The notes beneath the pieces were generated by a model. It made no database searches. It was given only the letters and a program-made list of their open reading frames with translations, and was not told the origin of the DNA. Shown here one piece after another: positions 35,557 to 43,836 of a stretch of DNA of 64,000 bases; positions within the stretch are counted from its first letter, which is position 1; each line of letters opens with the position of its first letter. This DNA is from Flavobacterium sp. FEMGT703F (GTDB lineage: Bacteria > Bacteroidota > Bacteroidia > Flavobacteriales > Flavobacteriaceae): NCBI GenBank assembly GCA_002786385.1, contig PGCN01000025.1, forward strand, positions 248,001 to 312,000, given 5' to 3'. The position numbers and the translations under genes were made by a program.

Positions 35557-37124
35557 CTAAAAATTACGGATTAAGCGAAGCCGACTTTGAGCAAATCAAA
35601 GCGAAAGGTATTGCTTTGGATAAAATCGAAACCGAATTATTGCTTTTTAAATCCGGAATTCCCAAGATATACTTAGAAAGACCTGCTACCTTGGGCGACG
35701 GTATTGTAAAACTGACTCCCGAACAATTTCAAGACTATGCGCATAGTTTCGACGCTAAGAAAACAGCTTTGAAGCTAAAAAAGTTTGTTCCGGCCTCGGG
35801 CGCTGCCAGCCGAATGTTCAAATTTTTGAATGAGTTTTTAAACGATTTCGACCACGAAAATGAAACCATCAACGCTTATATCAATCGGAAAAAAGACAAG
35901 AATTTGCCGATTTTTCTGGCCGGAATTGAAAAGTTTCCGTTCTACGACGAAATCAAATCTGTAGTGAAACAGCTGTATCCGGATTACTATTCTCTGGAAA
36001 GTCACGAAAAGAGTTATCGATTCATCAAATTGATGCTTTCCACTGAACATTTTGATTTTGCCAACAAACCCAAAGGCGTACTCGATTTTCATAAATACCC
36101 GTCGCATGTCGCTACTCCGGTCGAAGAACATCTGAATGAATGTGCATTTTATGCCGCTTCAAATTCGGTCTCGCATTTGCATTTTACCGTTTCAGAAAAC
36201 CATCAAAATCTATTCACTTCCATTATTGATAAGGTTAAGGATAAGGTAGAAAGTAAAACGGATACCAAAGTTCACATCAGCTATTCTTACCAAGACCAAA
36301 GCACAGATACCATTGCTGTCGACATGAATAACAGACCTTTTCGCAATGAGCAAAACAAATTGGTTTTCCGTCCAGGCGGTCATGGTGCGTTAATCAATAA
36401 TCTTAACGAACTCGAAGCGGATGTTATTTTCATTAAAAACATCGATAACGTTATTCAAAATCACATACACGAAATTACCTTATACAAAAAGGGATTAGCC
36501 GGGATTTTACTCGAACTACAGCAAAAAGTTTTCGAGATTCTGAACGCGATCGACAGCCGTTCCATAGGTGAAAATGATACAGAGGAAATCATCCGCTTCA
36601 TGAAGCAACAACTCAATATTGATGTGTTGGACGATTTCTACAAATACACACTAGAAAACAAAATCGATTTTATCAAAAACAAACTCAATCGACCAATTCG
36701 CGTTTGCGGTATGGTAAAAAACGAAGGCGAACCCGGTGGTGGCCCTTTTTGGGTGCGAAGTTTTAAAGGGAATGTATCATTACAAATTGTGGAAAGCTCA
36801 CAGGTGGATACCCACAATTCGGAACAGGCGAGTATTTTGTCAAAAGCTACGCATTTCAATCCCGTGGATTTGGTTTGTGCTACTAAAGACTACCAAGGGC
36901 AAAAGTTTGATTTGACTCAATTTGTCGACCAAAGTACCGGTTTTATAGTTCACAAAAATAACAAAGGGATAGACTTAAAAGGCTATGAGCTACCCGGACT
37001 TTGGAATGGCGCCATGGCCAAGTGGATTACCGTTTTTGTCGAAGTACCTTTGGTAACTTTTAATCCGGTAAAAACAGTGAATGACTTACTGAAACCGGCT
37101 CATCAACCGCAATATGAAAACTGA
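35523..37124 (+). CDS. DUF4301 protein with nucleotidyltransferase-like motifs
   Basis: A large 533-residue cytoplasmic protein of unknown function, recognised as a DUF4301-type protein. VPASGAASRMFK (89-100) resembles the G-x-G-x-R phosphate loop of sugar nucleotidyltransferases, and RPGGHGALINNLNELEADVIFIKNID (about 281-306) resembles the UDP-sugar pyrophosphorylase substrate loop. It may therefore transfer a nucleotide onto a sugar phosphate or other acceptor, but this is inference. It overlaps pnuC by 34 nt and arfB by 11 nt, so pnuC, this gene and arfB are tightly coupled. Confidence 0.8.
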   Translation: MEENHTRKESLAKNYGLSEADFEQIKAKGIALDKIETELLLFKSGIPKIYLERPATLGDGIVKLTPEQFQDYAHSFDAKKTALKLKKFVPASGAASRMFKFLNEFLNDFDHENETINAYINRKKDKNLPIFLAGIEKFPFYDEIKSVVKQLYPDYYSLESHEKSYRFIKLMLSTEHFDFANKPKGVLDFHKYPSHVATPVEEHLNECAFYAASNSVSHLHFTVSENHQNLFTSIIDKVKDKVESKTDTKVHISYSYQDQSTDTIAVDMNNRPFRNEQNKLVFRPGGHGALINNLNELEADVIFIKNIDNVIQNHIHEITLYKKGLAGILLELQQKVFEILNAIDSRSIGENDTEEIIRFMKQQLNIDVLDDFYKYTLENKIDFIKNKLNRPIRVCGMVKNEGEPGGGPFWVRSFKGNVSLQIVESSQVDTHNSEQASILSKATHFNPVDLVCATKDYQGQKFDLTQFVDQSTGFIVHKNNKGIDLKGYELPGLWNGAMAKWITVFVEVPLVTFNPVKTVNDLLKPAHQPQYEN

Positions 37125-37515
37125 GATATTGTTAACTGAACTGCAGTTTAAAGCAGTCAGAAGTTCGGGTGCTGGCGGGCAAAATGTAAACAAAGTATCT
37201 TCAAAAGTAATGCTGTCTTTTGATGTCAACCAATCATTAGCGTTGACCGATGAAGAGAAAACTTTACTGAAGCATAAATTGGCATCAAAACTCACTAACG
37301 AACAAGTGTTAATTTTGGCTTGCGATGAAGACCGAAGCCAGCTTAAGAACAAAACTATCGTAACCAAACGATTTTTAGAACTACTCAAATCATCTTTAGT
37401 CGTTCCTAAGAAAAGAAAACCCACTAAAATTCCACGTGCCGTAATCGAAAAACGCATCAAAGCCAAGCGCAATCTATCGGAAATCAAACAAAACAGAAGA
37501 AAGCCTAATTTCTAA
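37114..37515 (+). CDS. arfB: Alternative ribosome-rescue factor ArfB (peptidyl-tRNA hydrolase, GGQ protein)
   Basis: A 133-residue release-factor-like protein that enters stalled ribosomes without a stop codon and hydrolyses peptidyl-tRNA. The catalytic motif is G21-G22-Q23 in SSGAGGQNVNKVSSKV. The basic C-terminal tail (KKRKPTKIPRAVIEKRIKAK and onward), which fills the empty mRNA channel, is intact. No codon-recognition domain is present, which separates it from RF1 and RF2. It overlaps the DUF4301 gene by 11 nt. Confidence 0.93.
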   Translation: MKTEILLTELQFKAVRSSGAGGQNVNKVSSKVMLSFDVNQSLALTDEEKTLLKHKLASKLTNEQVLILACDEDRSQLKNKTIVTKRFLELLKSSLVVPKKRKPTKIPRAVIEKRIKAKRNLSEIKQNRRKPNF

Positions 37516-37516
37516 A

Positions 37517-37544
37517 ATTCATAATTTGTAATTCATAATTTGTA
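37517..37544 (+). repeat. Perfect 14-bp tandem duplication in the riboswitch promoter
   Basis: ATTCATAATTTGTA occurs twice without a gap (37517-37530, 37531-37544). Each copy carries a TTTG. The first one is 18 bp upstream of the -7 box. Confidence 0.85.
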
Positions 37545-37554
37545 ATTATCTTTG
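37525..37554 (+). promoter_or_regulatory. Promoter of the TPP riboswitch and TonB receptor
   Basis: TTTG (37525-37528), 18 bp, then TATCTTTG (37547-37554). The transcript would begin at or just before the first base pair of the aptamer. Confidence 0.75.
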
Positions 37555-37557
37555 CCT

Positions 37558-37640
37558 CGTCTCAAAGGGGTGCTCTAAATAACGAGCTGAGATCATACCC
37601 AACGAACTTAGAACAGGTAATGCTGTTTAAGGATTTGACG
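37558..37640 (+). promoter_or_regulatory. TPP (thiamine pyrophosphate) riboswitch aptamer
   Basis: The conserved thi-box core is present: GGGGTGC (37567-37573), CTGAGA (37587-37592) followed by ATACCC, then GAAC and the distal CAGGTAATGCTG (37614-37625) and AAGGA. P1 pairs CGTC-t-CAAA (37558-37566) with TTTGACG (37634-37640). The variable arm between is short. It controls the receptor gene downstream. High TPP should lower expression. Confidence 0.95.
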
Positions 37641-37735
37641 AAAAACTAAAGTGCACGTTAGTCGTACGTCAGGAGTATCAATTTTTTTTATAAACCAAGA
37701 ATAATTGCCCCTTTTATTCGTAATACATTACGAAT
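37636..37735 (+). promoter_or_regulatory. Candidate expression platform: alternative pairing and start-codon hairpin
   Basis: TGACG (37636-37640), the 3' strand of P1, can also pair with CGTCA (37667-37671), with ACTAA/TTAGT inside. A U-rich run follows at about 37681-37689. Further down, ATTCGTAA (37716-37723) and TTACGAAT (37728-37735) form a perfect 8-bp hairpin whose last two bases are the A and U of the start codon at 37734. Confidence 0.6.
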
Positions 37736-39923
37736 GAAAACTTTATTCACAACAAAAAGTACAAAGTACAAAGTACAAGGTACGAAGGCAGTATTGATTA
37801 CCGCTTTTTGCTGTTTGCCTTTAATAGGCTTTACACAGGAAACAACCAAGGACACTACAAAAGTCAATCAACTTGAGGAAGTTACGGTATCAGCGGTCAG
37901 AGCCAAAGGCAAAAATCCTGTTACGTTTACCAATTACTCAAAAAAGGAAATGGCACTTAGAAATCTCGGGCAAGACATTCCGATTTTACTCAACTACTTG
38001 CCGTCGGTTGTTACCACTACAGATGCCGGAAACGGAGTAGGTTACACTTATATGCGGGTTCGCGGTGCCGATGGCTCCAGAATCAACGTAACCTTAAACG
38101 GAATCCCTTTTAACGATAGCGAAAGTCAAGGTACCTTTTTCGTCAACTTACCCGATTTTGCTTCTTCGTTGGAAAGTGTGCAGTTGCAACGCGGTGTCGG
38201 ATTGTCTACCAACGGAGCCGGCGCTTTTGGTGCCAGTTTGAACATGCAAACCAAATCGTATCAGGAAAAGGCGTATGCCGAAATTGCCAATTCCGGCGGA
38301 AGTTTCGGAACGCGCAAACATACTTTGGCCTTCGGAACAGGTTTACATAACAACTTTGAACTCAACGTGCGTTTGTCCAATATTGCCTCAGATGGGTTTA
38401 TCGACCGTGCTTCTTCCAACTTATTTGGTTATTTTTTCAATGCCAATTATGTGACCGAAAAGACGTTGATTAAAGCGATAGCGTTCGGCGGTAAAGAAAA
38501 AACCTATCAGGCTTGGTACGGTATTGAAGATCCTGAAAAATTGAGAAATGATAGGACTTTTAATCCGGCCGGAATGTACTTTGATGAAAATGGAAACATG
38601 CAATTCTATGATGATGAAACCGATAATTATGCGCAAAATCATTTCCAATTGCATTGGTCTCAAAAATGGTCTGACAAATGGGTTTCTAATGCCGCGTTGC
38701 ATTACACCATTGGCAAAGGCTATTTCGAACAATACCGAGAAGACGAAACCTTAGCCGATTACAATTTGCCCGATTTTCAAGGCAATAGTGTTTCTGATTT
38801 GGTGCGCAAAAGATGGTTGGACAACGATTTCTTCGGGGCTGTTTTTTCATTAAACTACAAAACCCCTAAAACCGACGTGATGCTTGGCGGAGCAGCTAAT
38901 CGCTATTTGGGTGACCATTTCGGAGAAGTGGTTTGGACGCAATATTATGTGCCTGCCGCCAATCGCTATTACAATAATATCGGGAACAAAGACGATGTGA
39001 ATGTGTATGCTAAAGCATCGCAACAATTTGGTAAGTTGAATGTTTTTGCCGATTTGCAATACCGTATGGTGTTTTATGAAGCTACGAGTTTCCGCTTTGA
39101 TGACGTGAATGATACGTTCCGATTTTTTAATCCGAAATTGGGATTGAATTTCGATTTCAACGATAAACATTCCTTTTACGGTTATTTCGGTGTGGCTAAC
39201 AAAGAACCACGACGCGATGATTACGAAAACGGCAGCACCAAACCGGAGCGTTTGTTCGATTACGAATTAGGTTGGAAATACCAATCGAAAAAGGTAAACA
39301 TTTCGGCTAATGCTTTCTTCATGAATTACCAAAACCAATTGGTGTTAACCGGCGCGTTGAACGATGTTGGTTCGCCTATTTTTACCAATAGTGGGAAAAG
39401 TTACCGCGTAGGGTTAGAAGTGGAATCGGTGATTGCCTTATCCGATAAATGGATTGTTAATCCGAATGTAACTTTTAGCCAAAACACAAATCGTGACTTC
39501 GTGTTCCAAAGAGACGGTGTGTTACAAAATTTAGGCAATACGACTATTGCTTTTTCACCGGATTGGGTTATTGGGAACCGAATTACTTACAGCCCTGTAA
39601 AAGCGTTGCAACTTTCTTTGTTCTCTAAGTTTGTAAGCGACCAATACATGGGTAATATCGATTCAGATCGCTCTAAACTAGATGCCTATTTTGTAAACGA
39701 TTTGAACGTTTCCTACGAATGGAAAATCAACAAAGGTGTGAAGTCAATTGTCTTTTCGGCCTTAGTCAATAATCTGTTCAATTTGGAATACGAATCCAAT
39801 GGCTATTTTTACACCTACGATGACGATTGGACTACGCCGGGCATTGTAACCACTATAGAAGGCGCCGGGTTTTACCCGCAAGCCGGTATCAATTTCTTAG
39901 CAGGAGCAACAATAAAGTTATAA
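37734..39923 (+). CDS. TonB-dependent outer-membrane receptor under TPP riboswitch control, probable thiamine importer
   Basis: A 729-residue outer-membrane receptor. The signal peptide has an unusually long polar start (the first ~18 residues) before the hydrophobic core and cleavage near GFTQE. A probable TonB box (LEEVTVSA) lies near residue 47. The plug domain follows (about 60-175, with YMRVRGADGSRINVTLNGIPFND), then a 22-strand barrel. The C-terminal residues (AGATIKL) match a final barrel strand. The TPP riboswitch suggests thiamine or a thiamine compound as ligand, as for related receptors in Bacteroides. Codons 8-17 lie in a heptamer tandem repeat. No N-terminal carboxypeptidase-like domain is present. 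Confidence 0.92.
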   Translation: MKTLFTTKSTKYKVQGTKAVLITAFCCLPLIGFTQETTKDTTKVNQLEEVTVSAVRAKGKNPVTFTNYSKKEMALRNLGQDIPILLNYLPSVVTTTDAGNGVGYTYMRVRGADGSRINVTLNGIPFNDSESQGTFFVNLPDFASSLESVQLQRGVGLSTNGAGAFGASLNMQTKSYQEKAYAEIANSGGSFGTRKHTLAFGTGLHNNFELNVRLSNIASDGFIDRASSNLFGYFFNANYVTEKTLIKAIAFGGKEKTYQAWYGIEDPEKLRNDRTFNPAGMYFDENGNMQFYDDETDNYAQNHFQLHWSQKWSDKWVSNAALHYTIGKGYFEQYREDETLADYNLPDFQGNSVSDLVRKRWLDNDFFGAVFSLNYKTPKTDVMLGGAANRYLGDHFGEVVWTQYYVPAANRYYNNIGNKDDVNVYAKASQQFGKLNVFADLQYRMVFYEATSFRFDDVNDTFRFFNPKLGLNFDFNDKHSFYGYFGVANKEPRRDDYENGSTKPERLFDYELGWKYQSKKVNISANAFFMNYQNQLVLTGALNDVGSPIFTNSGKSYRVGLEVESVIALSDKWIVNPNVTFSQNTNRDFVFQRDGVLQNLGNTTIAFSPDWVIGNRITYSPVKALQLSLFSKFVSDQYMGNIDSDRSKLDAYFVNDLNVSYEWKINKGVKSIVFSALVNNLFNLEYESNGYFYTYDDDWTTPGIVTTIEGAGFYPQAGINFLAGATIKL
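37756..37783 (+). repeat. Heptamer tandem repeat inside the receptor signal-peptide codons
   Basis: Three perfect AAAGTAC units (37756-37776) and a fourth AAGGTAC (37777-37783) lie 22 bp after the start codon. Seven is not a multiple of three, so gain or loss of one unit would shift the reading frame. Confidence 0.85.
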
Positions 39924-39926
39924 AAC

Positions 39927-39957
39927 AAAAAGCCGAACATTTCGTTCGGCTTTTTTT
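39927..39957. terminator. Terminator between the receptor and the convergent lipoprotein
   Basis: AGCCGAAC pairs with GTTCGGCT around ATTTC, with an A run on the left and a T run on the right. Confidence 0.88.
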
Positions 39958-40378
39958 AATTCGTTATAATCAGTGTATTGCCATTAATGCTTACCCGATA
40001 AGGTTTCATAGGATACTGTTGTCCTGCGCCTAATCCGGTATACAAGCTATAAAAACTATCGTCGCAATTGCACTCGGCATTGGTGTTGCCTTGTGCTACG
40101 GTCATAGGTTCGGCACAAACATTGAAAGCCTGATTCGGACAGGCCAAATCAAAAGCGTTATAGCCACTACCGGTATTAAAAACCACTATACCTCGCGCAC
40201 CCTGACTGTAATCTAAAACCCTGTTCCCGGGAAATTGTAAGTTGGTGTAACCCGGTAAATTCATGTTGATTTGCAAGTTCACTTGATAATTCGGGATATT
40301 CGGATTGTTATAATTCACCGAACCACCATCACAACTCAAGGTCAAGCCTACTAAAAACAGGAGGAGTATCTTTTTCAT
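39956..40378 (-). CDS. Rieske-like lipoprotein lacking the histidine ligands
   Basis: A 140-residue lipoprotein; the signal peptide ends at C16 (GLTLSC). The mature sequence follows the outline of Rieske ferredoxin domains: FNTGSGYNAFDLAC80PNQ takes the place of the first cluster loop, C103-N-C105-DDSFYSLYTG the second, and QYPMKPYRVSINGNTLIIT is the usual closing strand. The two His ligands (C-x-H and C-x-x-H) are absent, so a normal [2Fe-2S] cluster is unlikely. Role unknown. The longer frame starting at 40432 was rejected because it lacks a signal peptide start. Confidence 0.7.
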   Translation of the reverse strand: MKKILLLFLVGLTLSCDGGSVNYNNPNIPNYQVNLQINMNLPGYTNLQFPGNRVLDYSQGARGIVVFNTGSGYNAFDLACPNQAFNVCAEPMTVAQGNTNAECNCDDSFYSLYTGLGAGQQYPMKPYRVSINGNTLIITN

Positions 40379-40453
40379 ATAAATTTTAGGTTTCCTATAG
40401 CGAAACAAATTTAATTTAATTAACTTTGACAAACGTTATCCAACGTAAACAAA

Positions 40454-40483
40454 TTTGAAATAAGTATCAAAATACTATCTTTG
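40454..40483 (+). promoter_or_regulatory. Promoter of greA
   Basis: TTTG (40454-40457), 18 bp, then TATCTTTG (40476-40483). Transcription should begin near 40489, directly before the leader hairpin. Confidence 0.75.
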
Positions 40484-40490
40484 CAAAAAG

Positions 40491-40516
40491 AAATCCCGTT
40501 CCGATGGGATTTTTTC
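40491..40516 (+). promoter_or_regulatory. Terminator-like hairpin in the greA leader
   Basis: AAATCCC (40491-40497) pairs with GGGATTT (40506-40512) around an 8-nt loop, followed by TTTT. It lies right after the promoter and before greA, so it could release a very short RNA. The stem also resembles the REP-like palindrome. Confidence 0.65.
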
Positions 40517-40538
40517 TATTTATATAAATGATGAAATT

Positions 40539-41015
40539 ATGAGTACAGTATCGTATTACACCGCAGAAGGATTAAAAAAATTAAAAGACGAATTAGACCA
40601 ACTTAAAAGTATAGAACGACCTAAAGCTTCACAAGCTATAGCCGAAGCTAGGGATAAAGGCGATTTATCGGAGAATGCAGAATATGACGCCGCCAAAGAA
40701 GCACAGGGACTTTTGGAAATGCGTATTGCCAAAATGGAAGAGCTTTATGCGAATGCACGATTGATTGACGAGTCGCAATTGGACTTGTCTAAAGCCTTGG
40801 TATTATCTAAAGTAAAAATTAAAAACCAAGCCAACGGCATGGAAATGAAATATACTTTGGTAGCCGAGAGTGAAGCCGATTTGAAATCCGGAAAAATTTC
40901 GGTAACCTCGCCAATCGGTAAAGGATTATTAGGGAAGAAGGTAGGTGAAATTGCTGAAATCAGCGTACCAAACGGAAAATTGAACTTCGAGATTTTAGAA
41001 ATAACCAGAGACTAA
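40539..41015 (+). CDS. greA: Transcription elongation factor GreA
   Basis: A 158-residue factor that enters the RNA polymerase secondary channel and stimulates transcript cleavage in backtracked complexes. The N-terminal coiled coil (about 8-75) has the acidic tip GDLSENAEYDAAKEAQG (about 43-59), with the Asp and Glu that bring in the catalytic Mg. The C-terminal FKBP-like domain begins near residue 85. It is followed after 1 nt by the HIT gene. Confidence 0.96.
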   Translation: MSTVSYYTAEGLKKLKDELDQLKSIERPKASQAIAEARDKGDLSENAEYDAAKEAQGLLEMRIAKMEELYANARLIDESQLDLSKALVLSKVKIKNQANGMEMKYTLVAESEADLKSGKISVTSPIGKGLLGKKVGEIAEISVPNGKLNFEILEITRD

Positions 41016-41016
41016 T

Positions 41017-41406
41017 ATGAGTTCTATCTTCACCAAAATCGTTAACGGAGAAATTCCGGCCTACAAAATTGCCGAAGACGACCGCTATTTGGCCTTTTTA
41101 GATGTTAATCCGAATGCCAAAGGGCACACACTTTGTATTCCGAAACAAGAAATCAATAAGATTTTCGATATGGAAGAAGACCATTATTTGGGTCTGATGC
41201 AGTTTGCCCGAAAAGTGGCCAAAGCCATAGAGAAAGCTGTTCCTTGCAAACGAATTGGCGTAGCCGTTGTTGGTTTAGAAGTACCACACGTTCACGTACA
41301 TTTGATTCCGCTACACGATATGGATGATATGCGTTTCCAACGAAAAGTAACGTTAACCAAAGACGAGTTTGAAACCTTAGTACAGCAAATACAAGAACAA
41401 TTGTAA
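41017..41406 (+). CDS. HIT-family nucleotide-binding hydrolase
   Basis: A 129-residue histidine-triad protein. The active site is HVHVHLIP near residues 91-98. FTKIVNGEIPAYKI and AFLDVNPNAKGHTLCIPK are conserved HINT-type segments. These proteins hydrolyse nucleoside 5'-phosphoramidates or related compounds. The gene follows greA without a gap and ends at a terminator at 41430. Confidence 0.92.
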   Translation: MSSIFTKIVNGEIPAYKIAEDDRYLAFLDVNPNAKGHTLCIPKQEINKIFDMEEDHYLGLMQFARKVAKAIEKAVPCKRIGVAVVGLEVPHVHVHLIPLHDMDDMRFQRKVTLTKDEFETLVQQIQEQL

Positions 41407-41429
41407 GTTAATTAAAGATAAAAATCTAA

Positions 41430-41460
41430 ACCCTGCTTATTCTTTGGCAGGGTTTTTTAT
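41430..41460 (+). terminator. Terminator of greA-HIT
   Basis: AAACCCTGC pairs with GCAGGGTTT around a 10-nt loop, followed by T residues. Confidence 0.85.
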
Positions 41461-41472
41461 AGGGTTTTTGTG

Positions 41473-42624
41473 ATGAAACATTTTTTAAAAATAGCGTTGC
41501 TTTTTTGGATGGCTTTGGGTTTTGGTCAAACACCTAATCCTTATGCGCAAACAGATGCTAAAATGAGTCAGATTCCAACAGATTTGACCTTAAGTGCTGC
41601 CGGAATTGCGCGGTACATCGATACCAACTTCAAAACGCCTACAGAACGCATTAGAGCGCTTTATTATTGGACAGCATCAAACATTGTGTATGATGTTCCG
41701 AATATGTTTGAACCCAATCAATTGGATTCTTCTGAGGAAAAGATTAACAAAGCCTTGCGTACCCGAAAAGGTGTTTGCATTCACTATGCCGAAGTATTTA
41801 GAGAAATTGCTAATTTGCTGGATATTCAAACGGTAATAGTTTCGGGCTATACCAAGCAAGCCGGAATAGTTTCGCCCATTTCTCATGCATGGTGTGCTGC
41901 TAAAATCGAGGGGCAATGGTACCTTTTTGATCCGACTTGGGGCGCCGGTTATGTCGATAAGCAAAAGTTTGTCAAGAAGTTGAACAATGCATATTTCAAA
42001 GTAGCACCCCAAAAAATGATTAACTCTCATATGCCGTTCGATTATTTGTGGCAATTTCTCAATTCGCCATGGAACAATCAGGAGTTTTATGACGGAAAAG
42101 AAATGCCCAACAAGCCTAAAAAGAACTTCGATTATATAACGGAAATTGAGCGTTATGAAAAGTTATCCGAAAACGAACAAACCTTTGAGGAAGCCGCCAG
42201 AGTAGAGGAAAGTGGTTTGAAAAATGCTTTAATTGTGCAGTATCATAAAATGCTGAAAGGGAATTTTACGGTACTGACTGCCAATAAAAATATCGATCGA
42301 TTGAATGAACTGGTTACCAAATACAACGAAGCCATTGTTTATTTTAACGACTATATGATGTACAGACAACGCCAATTTAAACCAGCTATGACTGATGAGG
42401 AATTGAAAGCCATGTTCCAAAGCGTAAAAGATAAGTTTTTGTACTGCAACGATGAGGTTTACAAAATCGGGACTGTTGGAAGTCAGAATGCTGCTATGTT
42501 TTCCGATTTGAAAAAAAATATCAGTAGTAATTTAAGAGAAGTTGAAAAGCAAGAAGCTTTTTTAAATGACTATTTAAGCAGAACCAAAATTGGCCGAAAA
42601 TTGCTGCTTTCCGGTCGAGGATAG
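41473..42624 (+). CDS. Exported transglutaminase-like protein
   Basis: 383 residues. A signal peptide (LLFWMALGFGQ) leads to a transglutaminase-like cysteine protease fold. The catalytic triad is visible as the Cys in RKGVCIHYAEVF (about residue 100), the His in ISHAWCAAKIEGQ (about 137) and the Asp in WYLFDPTWGAG (about 152). The C-terminal ~190 residues are helical and of unknown role. Enzymes of this type act as proteases or peptide-linking enzymes in the periplasm; the substrate is not known. The frame opens at a GTG one codon earlier, but the ATG at 41473 fits better. Confidence 0.87.
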   Translation: MKHFLKIALLFWMALGFGQTPNPYAQTDAKMSQIPTDLTLSAAGIARYIDTNFKTPTERIRALYYWTASNIVYDVPNMFEPNQLDSSEEKINKALRTRKGVCIHYAEVFREIANLLDIQTVIVSGYTKQAGIVSPISHAWCAAKIEGQWYLFDPTWGAGYVDKQKFVKKLNNAYFKVAPQKMINSHMPFDYLWQFLNSPWNNQEFYDGKEMPNKPKKNFDYITEIERYEKLSENEQTFEEAARVEESGLKNALIVQYHKMLKGNFTVLTANKNIDRLNELVTKYNEAIVYFNDYMMYRQRQFKPAMTDEELKAMFQSVKDKFLYCNDEVYKIGTVGSQNAAMFSDLKKNISSNLREVEKQEAFLNDYLSRTKIGRKLLLSGRG

Positions 42625-42629
42625 TCGGG

Positions 42630-43781
42630 TTACCCCGTTTTTTTAAACATAATCTGCATGGTTGTACCCTTGCCGATTTCAGAGTGTAATACCTTGATTT
42701 TTCCTTTGTGGTATTCTTCAACAATTCGTTTGGTGAGCGATAAACCCAAGCCCCAACCTCTTTTTTTGGTCGTAAAACCCGGTTCGAACACACTGGTAAA
42801 CTGTTTTTTCGGAATGCCTTTTCCGGTATCAGTCACTAAAATTTTTACCCACTGGTCGTCGTTTTCAATTACGACCGAGAGTTGGCCGCGACCTTTCATG
42901 GCGTCGATAGCGTTTTTTACCAAATTTTCAATCGTCCAACTGTGCAGTGCCGGATTCAACGACACCATAATCGATTTTTTGGGCGCTTTAAAACTAAATT
43001 CAACTTGACTGGAGAATCTCGATTTGAGGTAGTCGAAAGATTGTTCGGTTTCGGTTATAATATTGCGTTCTTCCAAAATGGGTTCGGAGCCGATTTTAGA
43101 GAAACGATCGGTAATGGTTTGCAAACGTGTGATGTCTTTCTCAATTTCGGTTACCATAACCGGATCGACATTGTTGGCTTTCATAATTTCGAGCCAACCG
43201 ATTAAGGAAGACAAAGGCGTTCCGATTTGATGTGCGGTTTCTTTTGCCATCCCGGCCCAAAGCTTGTTTTGCGTGGCCATTTTGGTGCTGCGATAGAAGT
43301 TGTATACGACGGCGGCAAAGAGGAAAATAATCAGCAATAAGGCAATCGGATAGTACTTGAGTTTGTTGAGCAACGACGAATTGCCGTAGTAGAGCTTCCA
43401 AAATTTACCCGGATTGTATTCGATAACGATAGGATTGTTTTCTTTTTTGAGTTTTTCCAGATAGTCTTTGAGCTTCACTTTATCGCTGGCAATATCGTCT
43501 TCAATATTAACGTGATTGATGATTTTATTTTCCTCTGTCAATATGAGCGGAATGGTTTTGTTATTGCTCATAATTAAGCTGGGCAGTTCGATGTCGCCGG
43601 TTTCAGGGTCGGCATTGTTGAAGGCTTTTAAACTCTGTGCCCAAAGTTCCATTTTGATGCGCTCTTCGTTTTTAAAGATTTGAAAGAAAGTATAGGTGTT
43701 CCAAAGAATCAGCGTCACTATGACAAAGGAAGTCACTATGATAATCCAACGGGTGATGTTTCTTCTTTCGGAAAATTGCAT
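42630..43781 (-). CDS. Sensor histidine kinase
   Basis: A 383-residue membrane kinase. One membrane segment near the N-terminus (about 12-30) and another near 155-177 enclose a periplasmic sensor domain of about 120 residues. The phosphoacceptor helix is KETAHQIGTPLSSLIGWLEIM. The ATP-binding domain has the N-box ENLVKNAIDAM, G1 DTGKGIP, the F-box and G2 RGWGLGLSLTKRIV. No response-regulator gene is adjacent, so it is an orphan. The longest frame would start at 43943 inside a dispersed repeat. The ATG at 43781 begins directly before the first membrane segment and was chosen. Confidence 0.9.
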   Translation of the reverse strand: MQFSERRNITRWIIIVTSFVIVTLILWNTYTFFQIFKNEERIKMELWAQSLKAFNNADPETGDIELPSLIMSNNKTIPLILTEENKIINHVNIEDDIASDKVKLKDYLEKLKKENNPIVIEYNPGKFWKLYYGNSSLLNKLKYYPIALLLIIFLFAAVVYNFYRSTKMATQNKLWAGMAKETAHQIGTPLSSLIGWLEIMKANNVDPVMVTEIEKDITRLQTITDRFSKIGSEPILEERNIITETEQSFDYLKSRFSSQVEFSFKAPKKSIMVSLNPALHSWTIENLVKNAIDAMKGRGQLSVVIENDDQWVKILVTDTGKGIPKKQFTSVFEPGFTTKKRGWGLGLSLTKRIVEEYHKGKIKVLHSEIGKGTTMQIMFKKTG

Positions 43782-43836
43782 GCTAAATTTTTTATAAATA
43801 TAGACAAAAGCGTCAAAAGCGCAAGACGATTTTGGT

